Positions 34,474-43,936 of a DNA stretch of 64,000 bases are shown here, in pieces; position 1 is the stretch's first letter, and the number at the start of each line of letters is the position of its first letter. The stretch comes from Eretmocerus hayati (lineage: Eukaryota > Arthropoda > Insecta > Hymenoptera > Aphelinidae). The notes beneath the pieces were generated by a model, which was not told the origin of the DNA, searched no databases, and saw only the letters and a program-made list of their open reading frames with translations. The position numbers and the translations under genes are program-made. The stretch spans positions 101,713,338 through 101,777,337 of the forward strand of contig CM056744.1 in the NCBI GenBank assembly GCA_029851415.1. Reading direction: 5' to 3'.

Positions 34474-37458
34474 CTAAAAACCCCTCTCCGTTGGACACCA
34501 ACCAAACGAGTGGTTATAGTTCCGAAGAAGAAAGAAGGGAAGATGGGAGAAGAAAGATGAGAGAAGTAGAGAGAAAGAGAAGGAAGGATAGAGAGTAGGC
34601 AAAGTGTAATAGGCTTGCGAAAAACGGAGGATCCTATTCAGCGTAGAGTCGTGGGGAAAATCACTTGCGCTAAAAGCGAGGCACGGAGGAGGAGCGCCTT
34701 CAGGCGTCCGGTACGAGTAAGCAGCAGGGCCGCTTAACTCTGTCGAAGGTTTTTGGGGCATAATTCGCGAGGGTGGAAATGGTGGGATTGGGGTGGGATA
34801 GAACGGAGGCTCGGAGATTCTTCGCGTGGGAAAGGTTTTTGGGGCATAATTCGCGAGGGTGGAAATGGTGGGATTGGGGTGGGATAGAACGGAGGCTCGG
34901 AGATTCTTCGCGTGGGAAACAGCTGATTCGGCGAGAGTGAGGACTTTGGTCTCACGCCGGATCTGAGCATTTCTGACGTACCAAGGGTAGCCAGTGACTG
35001 AGCGCAGGATCTTGTTGAAAGCTCCCTGGAGAGGTTTCAACCGAGCAGGGTCGACTGAGCCCCAGGTTGGTATGGCGTAGGTGCAGACACTTCGAATTAT
35101 GGCGTTAAAAGTTCGAAGTTTGGTGCGGGGCGAGATTTTCCGGTTCGCGAAAAATGGTTCCAGTGCGATGAAAGCCCCGTAAGCTTTCGCGCGAGTGTGC
35201 TTGACATGGCGAGTCCATGAGAAGTTCTCGTCGAAAGTTACGCCTAGGTACTTGGCAGACTTACTCCAAGGAATTCTGTGTGAGTTGATGCAGAAACCTT
35301 TGGTGGGGTATCTTCCTCTTTGAGAGAAGAAGATCCCGATCGACTTCGTCTCATTTATGGTGAGACGCCAAGTGTTGTACCAGTCCATGAGAGAGGGGAG
35401 GAAGCGGTTGATCTTCGAGGGGCTAAACTCGACTTGGGGAGTTGAGGAGATGAGGGCAACGTCATCGGCGTAGAGGGCCATCAGGATTTCTGGATTTTGA
35501 GGCATGTCGTGACCGAAGAGGTTGAAGATGGTAGGGGATAGTGGAGAACCTTGAGGGACTCCGGCTGTGGTTCGACGTGGCGAGGAGAGTGCAGTCCCGA
35601 CTTTTACTCGGAAAGTCCTATCAGAGAGGAAGGATCTGATGAGGCAAGTTAGATAAGGGGGGAAGTCGAGGTCGATCATCTTTTTGACCAACCCGTCCCG
35701 CCAAACTCTATCGAAGGCTTGTTGGGTATCGAGTAGGAGCATGGACGTATGCCACCTCTTGTTCATTTTCTCGGCTATGTACTCCGAGACTCTGAGCAAT
35801 TGGTGGCCTGTGCCATGATTACGCCGGAAACCGTGTTGAAAATCGGGTATGGCGTTTGATGACTCGAGGTGATCTTCGACTCGATCCAAAACAATTGTCT
35901 CAGTTAATTTGCTGAGTGCGCGTAGGAGGCTAACTGGCCGGTAGCTAGACGCCACGGAGAGAGGTTTCCCTGGCTTGGGTAGACATACCACCGTGGCTTC
36001 TTTCCAGGCGGGAGGGAAGTAGCTGAAGCGCAAAATGGCGTTTACAATAGTACAGATTGCTGCAATGTGTTTGCGGGGGAGGATTTTTAGCACTCCGTTG
36101 CGGATTTGGTCACTGCCAGGTGCCTTCCGGTTCTTCAGGTTGCGGATGAGATATCGGATCTCTCCTGGGTCCGTGGGTCGGATGTCGGGGTTGATGGGGG
36201 TAGGAAAATTCTGGACTTCTCGCGAGATGGCATCGTGTAGGTCCGCCAGCTCTGGGAGGCTTGGGTTTGGGGAACACTGGGCTTCGATAGAGTCGGCAAA
36301 AATTTCAGCCTTCTCCTCGTCCAGTGAGGAAGATTGGTTGTCCTTCACTAAAGCTGGAAGGACCGGTTGCTTGTTGCGAAGAGACTTGACGACTTTCCAA
36401 GCCCGTTTGGGGTTGATCTCGGCTTCCTCGAGGTATTTCTCGAAGGAAGCACTGCGGATCTCGGTAAGGCGCATCTTGATCTGTCGTTGGAGAGCGTTGA
36501 CTCTTGTCTTGAAAGGACTGAATCTGCTTCTAGACCAGAGATTACGGTAATGGTTTTTCTCCTTGATGAGTTCTTCAACGTCATCCGGGAGTTTGAAGTT
36601 GTTCTTTCGAACAGGGCGAAGGGAGGTCGCTTCTGCAGTGGCACGCGTGATGTCCGAGGTGAGCTCGTCGATCACAGTGTCAATGTCCGCAGTGGACCGG
36701 ATGAGCCGACATTTCAGGGGAGAGGTCTCCAACAGGTAGCGAAGGTGGAGCCAGTCGATGCTCTCGACTGTGTTCGCGTTTGCAAGGCTCGTCAGCGGGA
36801 TCTTCAGCAAAACCGGGTTGTGGTCGGACGAGGTGTCAACCACAGTCCAGGACTCAGTGGGAAGGTTGACATTTTTTGTGATGAAAATGTCGAGGATGTC
36901 GGAGTCGTGCCGCTCATTGTAGGGGATGTGAGTGGGCTCACGGGGAGCCTCTATGGTGAACAGATCCTTAAGAGAGGATTTGAGTAGCGAGATTCCTCTG
37001 GGGTTGTCATGAGCGGAGCCCCAAGCGGAATGTTTAGCATTCAGATCAACTGCGAGGATGGTCGTGGTGGTGGCATCGAACAGGCGAGAGAGTTTGGAGA
37101 ACTTCTCTGTGTCCTTCGGGGGTGAGTAGATCGCTACGATACGCAGAGGTTGACCGGTGGTAGAAATTTCAATGCCAACTGATTCGAAAGAGTCGTCGGT
37201 GCGGATCGCCCTATGGCGGATCGACGTTTGAATGACGATCGCCACTCCTCCTCCGCCCTTGCCATTTGATCTGTCTTTTCTGTAGATCGCATAGCCTGGC
37301 AGGAAGGGTTTATCTTTGGGTGTCAGGTGTGTTTCCGAGATGCAGGCGATGCTGACATCGTGGTCACTGAGGAGTTTCCGGAGCTCGAGCTCTCTGCTCT
37401 TGACTCCGTGGGCGTTCCAGTTGAGGAGGGTTATCTCTTCAGGGGGTGTACGGGCCAT
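34474..37458 (-). CDS. Jockey ORF2: endonuclease and reverse transcriptase (C-terminus shifted)
   Basis: The 994-residue frame opens at MARTPPEE. The apurinic-type endonuclease (about 1-230) shows LLNWNAHG, ISETHL, the GKGGGGVAI block and SSDHNPV near its end. The reverse transcriptase (about 420-740) shows SYRPVSLL, FRRNHGTGHQLL, LLDTQQAFDRVW, AGVPQGSPLSPTIFNLF and LYADDVALI. Two defects are visible. The endonuclease motif normally reading GDLNAKH is VDLNAKH here, while copy 2 keeps the Gly. An 86-bp tandem duplication at 34746-34920 shifts the frame, so the last approximately 135 residues replace the normal short end seen in copy 2. It overlaps ORF1 by 28 bp. It was probably active very recently but may now be impaired. 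Confidence 0.93.
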   Translation of the reverse strand: MARTPPEEITLLNWNAHGVKSRELELRKLLSDHDVSIACISETHLTPKDKPFLPGYAIYRKDRSNGKGGGGVAIVIQTSIRHRAIRTDDSFESVGIEISTTGQPLRIVAIYSPPKDTEKFSKLSRLFDATTTTILAVDLNAKHSAWGSAHDNPRGISLLKSSLKDLFTIEAPREPTHIPYNERHDSDILDIFITKNVNLPTESWTVVDTSSDHNPVLLKIPLTSLANANTVESIDWLHLRYLLETSPLKCRLIRSTADIDTVIDELTSDITRATAEATSLRPVRKNNFKLPDDVEELIKEKNHYRNLWSRSRFSPFKTRVNALQRQIKMRLTEIRSASFEKYLEEAEINPKRAWKVVKSLRNKQPVLPALVKDNQSSSLDEEKAEIFADSIEAQCSPNPSLPELADLHDAISREVQNFPTPINPDIRPTDPGEIRYLIRNLKNRKAPGSDQIRNGVLKILPRKHIAAICTIVNAILRFSYFPPAWKEATVVCLPKPGKPLSVASSYRPVSLLRALSKLTETIVLDRVEDHLESSNAIPDFQHGFRRNHGTGHQLLRVSEYIAEKMNKRWHTSMLLLDTQQAFDRVWRDGLVKKMIDLDFPPYLTCLIRSFLSDRTFRVKVGTALSSPRRTTAGVPQGSPLSPTIFNLFGHDMPQNPEILMALYADDVALISSTPQVEFSPSKINRFLPSLMDWYNTWRLTINETKSIGIFFSQRGRYPTKGFCINSHRIPWSKSAKYLGVTFDENFSWTRHVKHTRAKAYGAFIALEPFFANRKISPRTKLRTFNAIIRSVCTYAIPTWGSVDPARLKPLQGAFNKILRSVTGYPWYVRNAQIRRETKVLTLAESAVSHAKNLRASVLSHPNPTISTLANYAPKTFPTRRISEPPFYPTPIPPFPPSRIMPQKPSTELSGPAAYSYRTPEGAPPPCLAFSASDFPHDSTLNRILRFSQAYYTLPTLYPSFSFSLLLSSFFSHLPFFLLRNYNHSFGWCPTERGF
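34746..34920. repeat. 86-bp direct tandem duplication within Jockey ORF2
   Basis: Two adjacent near-identical units start GGTTTTTGGGGCATAATTCG at 34748 and 34834. Copy 2 of the element has only one unit. Because 86 is not a multiple of three, the duplication changes the ORF2 reading frame near its end. Confidence 0.9.
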
Positions 37459-38690
37459 GACTGAGTTGAGAGATGGCGGCAGTGAGGGATTGTGCGAATT
37501 GCTGCACTATGCAATTCAGCAGAGCAGGTGGAAGCACTGGCAGGGGGAGTGGGGGGGGGGGCGTGTGGGGTCGGAGGTTGATTAGAGCTCCTGCTTGCTG
37601 CCCTTGCGTAAGAGGGGGCGTTGGCTGGCCGACTGGGTGGGGGAGGAGGAGGTCGAGACGCAACGGTTGCGGCAGGTTTGGGCTTCTGCTTAGGGGCGGA
37701 TTCGGTCTTTTTGGGGGCTTTGGGGCATCCTCTGTAGGTGGCTCTGTGTTCGCCCTTGCAGTTGCTGCATGTGGGTTTCTTCTGCTTGTCGTCTTTGGAG
37801 CGACAAGCTGGGGTGGCGTGGCCGCGACTGCAGAAAGCGCAGACCCATGCGGCATGACAGTAGTCGTGTGTATGGTTGAACTTCTGACAGCGGGAGCAGT
37901 GTGGGACTTTGGATGACTTTCGTTTCGCCTCTACTTTGACGCTGAGGCCACAGAGGGATTCGAGGTCGAAGATGGTCTTTGAGGATGGAGCGGATTTGTC
38001 GAGATGGACGGCGACAAGCGGCCAGATCTTCTCTCCGTTTTTCGTCCGGTGGACTCGATTGATGCAAGGTATCTTCTTGGAGAGCTCTTCCTTGATCTGT
38101 TCTTCCGAGAGGCCATGATTAACCCCGCGGATGACTACGACGAGCTCACGGTCTTCGTGGAGCTGGTGGGTAGTATATTCGAGTTGTTTCGACTCGAGGT
38201 ACTGGGTGAGGGTCCGGAAGTCCTCAGTGGTGCGCGTGAAAACTCGCACACCATTCGAGGTGTTGATAGCACGGCGGACGCCGATGTTGTTGGAGGCGAT
38301 GGCCTGCTGTACTCTGGGCCAGGCGAGGTTGTCACATATGACGATAGGAGGGGGAGAGCGACCGGCAGTAGAGGACTCTTCGTCAGACGAGTCTGAGTCG
38401 GATTCCTCAGTGCTGCTGGAGTTCTGCTGGCGCCGGCGTTTCCGTGCTTTACGGGAGGTAACGGTCTCGAAACCGTCCTCTTGGGTGTTGGTATCCATAG
38501 GGGAGTGGGATGGGGCTGTCTGCTCCGTGCCGGAGCTCGAGGTGGAAGAAGAAGAAGGTGGGGATGGTAGAGCAGGATTAAGAGCGGGAGGAGATGGGGT
38601 ACCGCTGGGCGACTGGGCAGAAGCTCCAATCAGAGACTTGAGTGACATCACCTCGTGTTGCGTTAGCGTCTGAGATTGGGTGGGTGTCAT
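37431..38690 (-). CDS. Jockey ORF1: nucleic-acid-binding Gag-like protein with CCHC knuckles
   Basis: The 419-residue frame starts at an ATG. The N-terminus is Ser/Pro-rich and acidic, with a basic RKARKRRRQQN stretch. The middle has a Gag-like region (VVIRGVNHGLSEEQIKEEL) followed by CSRCQKFNHTHDYCH, CAFCSRGHATPAC and CSNCKGEHRATYRGC, a run of three Cys-rich knuckles typical of Jockey/I-type ORF1. The C-terminus is Pro/Ala-rich. ORF1 proteins of this type bind element RNA in ribonucleoprotein particles. The C-terminal segment spans a G/C homopolymer at about 37549-37561 whose length differs in copy 2, so the true end of the frame may vary. Confidence 0.9.
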   Translation of the reverse strand: MTPTQSQTLTQHEVMSLKSLIGASAQSPSGTPSPPALNPALPSPPSSSSTSSSGTEQTAPSHSPMDTNTQEDGFETVTSRKARKRRRQQNSSSTEESDSDSSDEESSTAGRSPPPIVICDNLAWPRVQQAIASNNIGVRRAINTSNGVRVFTRTTEDFRTLTQYLESKQLEYTTHQLHEDRELVVVIRGVNHGLSEEQIKEELSKKIPCINRVHRTKNGEKIWPLVAVHLDKSAPSSKTIFDLESLCGLSVKVEAKRKSSKVPHCSRCQKFNHTHDYCHAAWVCAFCSRGHATPACRSKDDKQKKPTCSNCKGEHRATYRGCPKAPKKTESAPKQKPKPAATVASRPPPPPPSRPANAPSYARAASRSSNQPPTPHAPPPTPPASASTCSAELHSAAIRTIPHCRHLSTQSWPVHPLKR

Positions 38691-39110
38691 GGTTGAAGAG
38701 GAGACATGTATATGTGGTATGTGTATGTGTGCGTGTTTGTGTGTGTGTTTGTGTGTGAGTGTGTGTGTGTGTGAGTGGGTGAGTGATTGAGAGACGGAGG
38801 GGGGGGGGGAGAGAGAGCGTGCCGGACAGGTGAAGATAGAAGTAAGTAGACGAAAACAGCAAAGTAGTGATTGAATTCACTAAGTCTGAGCAAAAAGAGC
38901 TCAGACTAGTGAGGTGAGAGAGATGCCCCGGAAAGGGGGGGGGGCAAGTGGTCAGGCCGCGAGGCTCAGGTTAGCTCTGCGTTCAGGCGGACGCTCAGGT
39001 CACATCTGGTTGCTCGGCGAACCCGAGAGACCGGCCGGTGGTGGGGGGAGAACTCGGGAGTGAGAGGCAGCGAGAGGTCTGTCTTCGCCAAGCGCCGACG
39101 GCAGACTATG
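38691..39110 (-). promoter_or_regulatory. Jockey copy 1 5' UTR with GT/CA microsatellite
   Basis: This non-coding leader lies between the element's 5' end, fixed by the target duplication, and the ORF1 ATG. It contains a (GT)n-like tract at 38712-38785 and G-runs at 38800-38811 and 38934-38944. LINEs of this clade carry an internal promoter in the leader; the promoter itself is inferred, not seen. Confidence 0.5.
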
Positions 39111-39121
39111 CAATATTTTCA

Positions 39122-39717
39122 GTACCTTTCCAGCTTTTATGAAATGTGGCACAAAAAAAGTTCACCAGCTCCCAGTCTATCTGCTCAGAATTGAGATCGG
39201 ATTGGATAGACCAGAAGAATGTAAAAGAGTGGGGTGTCGATGATTACCCGCATCTTCGGGGATATTTGGCCCACTCTCCAGGAGCCTTAAATCTCGGGCG
39301 AAATGAGCTTGTTCACAGTCATGTTGATGCTATGTGATGTTCTTTTCGCTTTAAATGGTTCCCTAAGTATCTTTGGAAGATGATTATTCTGGAAATTGCC
39401 GAAAAAGTGGAATTTTTTAAAAATGAATAGCCTTTACTCAAAATTTCTATCAAAATCTCGTAAGATCTAAACATATTCAACATGATGTGAGGCATACATT
39501 TTAATTACAGAGTTAGCAACTTGTTATCAATCGTACAGTGAAGATTATGAATCCGTGAATCACGTCTCTGAGTCATCAATTGCTGCAGACATTGCTTCAA
39601 ATTAGATTGGGGATATGTTTTATTAGTATGAGATCCTTTTTGATTTAGTTACCACCTTATCTCTTGGGAATGTCGATTTCATTTTTGAGCTGTAAGAGAA
39701 CGTTCAAAAAATTACGA
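39122..39717. other. Intron 2 sequence without recognised features
   Basis: It follows the right-hand target duplication of Jockey copy 1. No supported gene or repeat. Confidence 0.4.
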
Positions 39718-40140
39718 GGGGTGCACCAAAATACAATAAATGCTCATCCACGAATATATGCAGTAGGAAATACCACGCGGGCTCAATTAGAAGCTTTTAA
39801 TTTGACCATATTGATGTAAGCGTCAGAATTATCATTGTTAACGCAAAATTGTTCAAACAGACTGGGAGAAGTACCCATGTATAAGGTATAAGTCGGCAAT
39901 GGAGAGGCGGCGAAGGGGGAGCACGCATGGTGCGCGTAGTCCCCACCCAGTCGGCACCTGCCCGCATACCTTATACACGCGGACTTCTCCCAGTCTGTTT
40001 AAACAATTTTGCATCAATAATGATAAGTTTTGATGCTCAAATTGATATGGTGAAATCAAGAGCTTCGAATTGAGCCCGCATGGGTTTTTCTACTGCATAT
40101 ATGAGGAGCGTTTATTGTGTTTTGGTGGGGGGGGGGGATT
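39718..40140. mobile_element. Foldback element, about 0.42 kb
   Basis: GGTGCACCAAAATACAATAA on the left pairs with TTATTGTGTTTTGGTGG on the right. Continuous pairing continues through CGAATATATGCAGTAG against CTACTGCATATATGAGG, and CAAAATTGTTCAAACAGACT against AGTCTGTTTAAACAATTTTG, to ATAAGGTAT against ATACCTTAT near the centre. The GC-rich loop lies at about 39895-39965. A poly-G run follows at 40126-40138. Confidence 0.8.
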
Positions 40141-40369
40141 TCTTCGCACTTAGAAAATAATTATTCAAATTAAAAGAGTTGCACCATTGGGTTCGGTCTT
40201 TTTTGCTTGATTTTTTGGTATATTCATCTCAAAATGGCGGGGCAACTTCACGCAACTGATGAGTTCCATGTGTGCGGGGGAGAGGGGGGGGGGACTAATG
40301 CGCCTCGAAGCGCTGGTAGACATTTTTTGCTAGAGTCTCACTCTTCCTCAGCACATATACTCCTATTCA

Positions 40370-40615
40370 AACACTTGATGAACTAATTAAACATGCATAC
40401 CTATCCGCAGATTCTGATATTGTGGACGCGCCCAATTCTGCATTCCTTCTCACCGACTACCAAATTTTGAGATCCGCCTCCAGTAAACGGTTGAAATGAT
40501 ACATTAGTAAAAAAATTGGGGCTCATCTAAGTGCCCTTGAAGCCTGTAGGAAGTCCCTCGGTTCCACTGGTAAGCCGTAGTGGCTTCGTGGTGAATCACC
40601 TAGAAGCGCAACTGG
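40370..40615 (+). pseudogene. Coding-like fragment, probably transposon-derived, unidentified
   Basis: A + frame reads DELIKHAYLSADSDIVDA, then FLLTDYQILRSASSKRLK, a stop, and ISKKIGAHLSALEACRKSLG. The composition looks coding, but I cannot name the family. A retroelement linker region is the best guess. Confidence 0.25.
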
Positions 40616-40617
40616 TA

Positions 40618-40762
40618 TGTACACTCGGCAACAAGGTGAACTGTCCAAGCTTGACATAGCGCTGTCTCACTCGCACTCGTGGATAAAGATAGGAAAAAAG
40701 TGAGACAGAAATATCGTGAAGTTAACTCTTCCTGGACAGTTCAGGTTGTTGCCTAGTGTACA
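40618..40762. mobile_element. 145-bp MITE
   Basis: GTACACTCGGCAACAAGGTG and AACTGTCCA at the left end pair with TGGACAGTT, CAGGTTGTTGCC and TAGTGTAC at the right end. Inner GTCTCAC/GTGAGAC also pairs. The loop is short and there is no coding capacity. Confidence 0.75.
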
Positions 40763-41175
40763 TGAGTACAATGACTCGCTCAGTACGCCGGGCTAAAATG
40801 CTGCCGTAAAAATGAGCCGGCTGAAGGTATGCAAGCTCCGTGCTCCGTCCGACTGGCATGCTGACCGAGGCTTGTCAAGCCCTGTTAGGGTTGGATACAC
40901 TGATGTGTTTGAATCACGGTCTTATACGGTTTAAATCCTCCATGCGGGTAGGGTGGAATCACGTGCAATGAATTTCATGATTGAAACTCGTTAATCTTTG
41001 CAGGTTACATTTATGTAATCATGTAATCATGTTATGTAATGAACTAGAAAATAAATGAGCGGAAGTTAAAGGCTAAAATTCATCCCTGAGTGGATTATGC
41101 TATTTTTTGTATATATCTTGAAATTTTTCTGCCTTAGAACAGGAATCAGGCTGACTCATACTCAGATGCGTCCTT
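40763..41175. other. Intron 2 sequence, nothing recognised
   Basis: No supported gene. The block at 40840-40960 is GC-richer and could be part of a SINE, but no clear A and B box pair was found. Confidence 0.35.
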
Positions 41176-42342
41176 TCACGAGGAAGACTTATCAACATCC
41201 TGTTTTCCACAATTGATTCCTCGAATTTCAGCATACATTCTGATGATTCCATCGACGATACGTTGAGTTTCTGCCGAAAGTTCATTTGCGACAATACACG
41301 GAGGTGAACAGCTAGCACTGGTTATCTCTGAAGTACTGGATGATGCTTCTCAAATCATAAATAATTCATTAAATCAGGGGCTAAATCTTTGTAATTGTAG
41401 AATATAAGGCATGCATGGGTTATCCTTACGTTCATTTGGTGGCAACTGGAATTCATCAAACACTCCTAAAATATCTTCGATTGAATAATTGCTCTCTTCG
41501 GAGATCTCTACTTCTTGGTTACTTGATGGTCTGCCATAAATAAAATTCGGTGACATCGAATTTAAGTTATGAGCCATGTCTGGATGAGGAGAAAGGAAAT
41601 GAGATGAGATTTATAGTAAGCTGACAGAGTACTTAAATGTAGGCATATATCAACTATCAGAGTCAACGCTTATCTACAATGATTTTCGGTAAAGTAAAAA
41701 TATTCACTTGTAGGAGAGACTACCCGCAATCGATCGCATTAAATGCACAAAATTCCCAGACTGTACGGTTGCCAAGAAAATAATTACTTGGGTTTCCCAG
41801 CACCCGATTACTTCATTTTTTTCTTTCCAAACTATAATATCCACAATTAATTTTGGAACGTTTTCTGAACGCGCTTAAGACGCACAATCAGATAGTATTT
41901 AGTCATAATTTTGTTTTGCAAACTCGGGTGCCCACGTTACGAAAAGCCCTGTCCGTGTGCGTCCCGCTTCGGTGGGAGTTGATGCATACTCTCTCACACA
42001 GATCCACACTAGCACACACCAACGTACACGAACTTCAAAATCTAATGTGTTGGAGGAGAGCTTTTTTTCGCTATATCCTCATTGTAAAATAAATACGTAG
42101 CGCATGCGCATGCACGGTACTTATTTACTATGGCGGTAAATTAAACGCTAGCGAAAATTTTACCGAATGTCGCCCACCATTTTCCTTGTAACCATGCGAT
42201 CTTGTTGCATCTCCCTGACCTGATTCATATGATTGTCCAAATATACAACAATCTTCGCTACCTTGATGATGTATTAGACCCGCAGTATCGGCGTTCAGAA
42301 ATATTCTCGTGCCATGACCAAACATCTCACGAGAGCTCGGAG
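41176..42342 (-). CDS. Three-exon fragment of an unrecognised nested gene (- strand)
   Basis: I infer three coding exons from strong splice signals and matching phases. Exon 1 is 42342-42220 (acceptor TACTGTTTCAG, donor AATCAG/GTCAGG, ends in phase 1; contains MFGHGTRIFLNADTAGLIHH). Exon 2 is 41579-41430 (acceptor CTTTCTCCTCATCCAG, donor GAAC/GTAAGG; contains MAHNLNSMSPNFIYGR and EESNYSIEDILGVFDEFQL). Exon 3 is 41348-41176, after an 81-bp intron; it contains ETQRIVDGIIRMYAEI and ends KSSS-stop. Exon 1 starts at an acceptor, so there must be upstream exons, possibly beyond the giant palindrome at 42.4-46.2 kb. The protein is Ser- and acid-rich without a recognised domain. Splice structure is the main evidence; function is unknown. 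Confidence 0.55.
41700..42015 (+). repeat. Dispersed repeat B, copy 1
   Basis: The blocks ATTCACTTGTAGGAGAGACTA, CCCAGACTGTACGGTTGCCA, ATATCCACAATTAATT, CGCTTAAGACGCACAATCAG and CTCGGGTGCCCACGTTACG recur in inverted order at 50745-51040 and partly at 53895-54030. It lies inside the large intron of the nested - strand gene. Confidence 0.65.
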
Positions 42343-42693
42343 CTGAAACAGTATTATTATAATATTAACTGCATTTGTCAGTTAGAGGGTATGAACCATC
42401 AATTTTATGTTTTCAAAATAGTCCATGCGGTTGTGAATAGGGAACACGCATGTGTCAGATTAAAATGTTCTAGCTTATGCAGTCGATAGTCGATATAAAA
42501 AGAATAACTTCTGTGAAAACAGAATATTTTTAAACGCTATGAATTTTTTTTGAGAGTCGATTGAAGTTGGGAATGATTCGGACGCCCGTTCAAATCGATG
42601 TCACGTGATTGCTGTCTGCCGCCGAGCCGACTGTCAGCAATCCAGCCGGGTTCGTTCGTCATCTAGTTAGGGTCCCTAGACAGTTTAGTACTA

Positions 42694-43527
42694 AGGTAAG
42701 TGTACCCAACTTGCCCCCATTAAGCCATTTTCTTTATAACTTTGGCCCATCTCCATATTTTCCAACGTACTTTTGCTCATTTCAAAGCTTGTCTCAAGAC
42801 CTTTAAAATGAGCTCAGATACGTCCAATTTGGATGAAGTGGAGCCGAGCTGTTTGAATTCTCTCAAAAGGTGATTTTTGAGAGTTTACAAAAGTGTGTAC
42901 CCAACTTGCCCCCATCATTTAAAACAATGTAAATCGGCGATGAAGTGAATAGAATCGCTTTGATCCATTTTGATCACCGTGCAGCGACATTTGTAGCCTT
43001 TAGCTGGCCCAAGACATCGTTTCCGACCTATTTTGACGTGATAAACACGTTTTGAGTGGTCAAAAAAGCCATATTGCACGCCTTTCCGAGATAACCATAT
43101 GGGGGCATGTTGGGTACACTCCGATGTCGGCCTTCTTGGTTCTCAAACCATCTTCGTGTTTTGTACATAAAATCGCTTCAAATCAGAGTTCTGCAACCCT
43201 GAAGAGCGGATTTTGAAGGTATTGAGACAAGGAATCGAATGCGCTAAGGTATGTCAAGATTGGTCAAATAAAAATGAATTGGCACCGATTTAGTGAACGC
43301 GATTTCCTCAGTGATTTCTTAGCCGTGCAAACACGAAAAATGGAAAACTCACTTTATATTTTCTGGAGAACGCAGAAATGATCCGGGGTCGATGAAAACT
43401 ACGTATTTTCTCATATTTCAACATAACAAACGTAAAAAAAAATTGCGGGTAGGTCAACGAGCGCCCATTCCTGAGATCGACATATGGGGGCAAGTTGGGT
43501 ACAGAGGCAAGTTGGGTACACCTACCT
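42694..43527. mobile_element. TA-flanked foldback with iterated GTACCCAACTTGCCCCCAT motif
   Basis: The termini AGGTAAGTGTACCCAACTTG (from 42694) and CAAGTTGGGTACACCTACCT (to 43527) are inverted repeats flanked by TA on each side, as expected for Tc1/mariner-type insertion. The motif GTACCCAACTTGCCCCCAT also occurs at about 42895 in forward orientation. It occurs inverted at about 43099 (one mismatch) and at about 43483. No ORF of note. It is inserted in the left arm of the giant palindrome. Confidence 0.8.
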
Positions 43528-43651
43528 TATATATAGCGACTGTAAGTCTGCAGTGTTGTGTCCGTGTGCCGTTCAAAACTCCAAACTCCACAATATGTCG
43601 CAAATAAAATGAAATTATGAGAAAATATGAGGCTCGAACACTTCCCCGGGA

Positions 43652-43888
43652 TAGGTAGTTGCTAGACCGATAACCAAAGGCAACACCGAGTTCTCCATAT
43701 GTTTTTCCTTTCATCAGATGAGTATTTACCAAGTTCAAATAAGGATGATCTAAATGAAATAAAAGAACTCTGTTCTTGGTGAAGAGATCCCACTTCATTT
43801 TCAGGTTTCTGGTATATGAGAATACAGTGGATATGATGAAGTCGTACAGGGCTTGATACCACTGACCTTCATCAATACTCAAAAACAT
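43652..43888 (-). pseudogene. Unidentified ORF segment in the left arm of the giant palindrome
   Basis: On the - strand, after TTTTTGAG, the frame reads SIDEGQWYQALYDFIIS, RNLKMKWDLFTKNRVLLFHL and VNTHLMKGKTYGELGVAFGY. The right arm repeats it at 45370-45583. Differences between the arms are mostly conservative and the frame is kept for about 75 codons, which suggests past selection or recent duplication. I recognise no domain. A splice acceptor-like TTTTTGAG/TTTTTCAG precedes the frame in both arms. Confidence 0.45.
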
Positions 43889-43936
43889 GTAATTGGCAGA
43901 CCTTAATATGATGTTGTCCCCACCTCATGTGATGCT

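Larger units (their letters stand above)
34366..39110 (-). mobile_element. Jockey-clade LINE, copy 1: full length with target-site duplication
   Basis: The element runs on the - strand from its 5' end at 39110 to a poly(A) tail, seen as T-run 34366-34388. The 11-bp CAATATTTTCA flanks both ends (34355-34365 and 39111-39121), which fixes the borders and gives 4745 bp. Order along the element: 5' UTR of about 420 bp with a GT/CA microsatellite and a poly-C tract, ORF1, ORF2 overlapping ORF1, and a pyrimidine-rich 3' UTR. It is very similar to copy 2 at 56332-59788, so the family was recently active. It sits in intron 2 of the kon-tiki gene in antisense orientation. Confidence 0.93.

Noticed and set aside
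36035..36987. Long + strand frames of 171 and 206 residues (also 57252-58204 on the other strand at copy 2)
   Set aside because: They are antisense shadows of Jockey ORF2 and occur at the mirror position in both copies.
37473..38673. Several 130-180 residue + strand frames
   Set aside because: Antisense of Jockey ORF1, created by its GC-rich composition.
40840..40960. Possible SINE or tRNA-derived sequence
   Set aside because: No convincing A box and B box at proper spacing and no cloverleaf could be drawn.
42128..42325. 65-residue - strand frame as a stand-alone gene
   Set aside because: A strong donor inside it (after AATCAG at 42220) and matching phase to 41579 indicate that only the first part is an exon.
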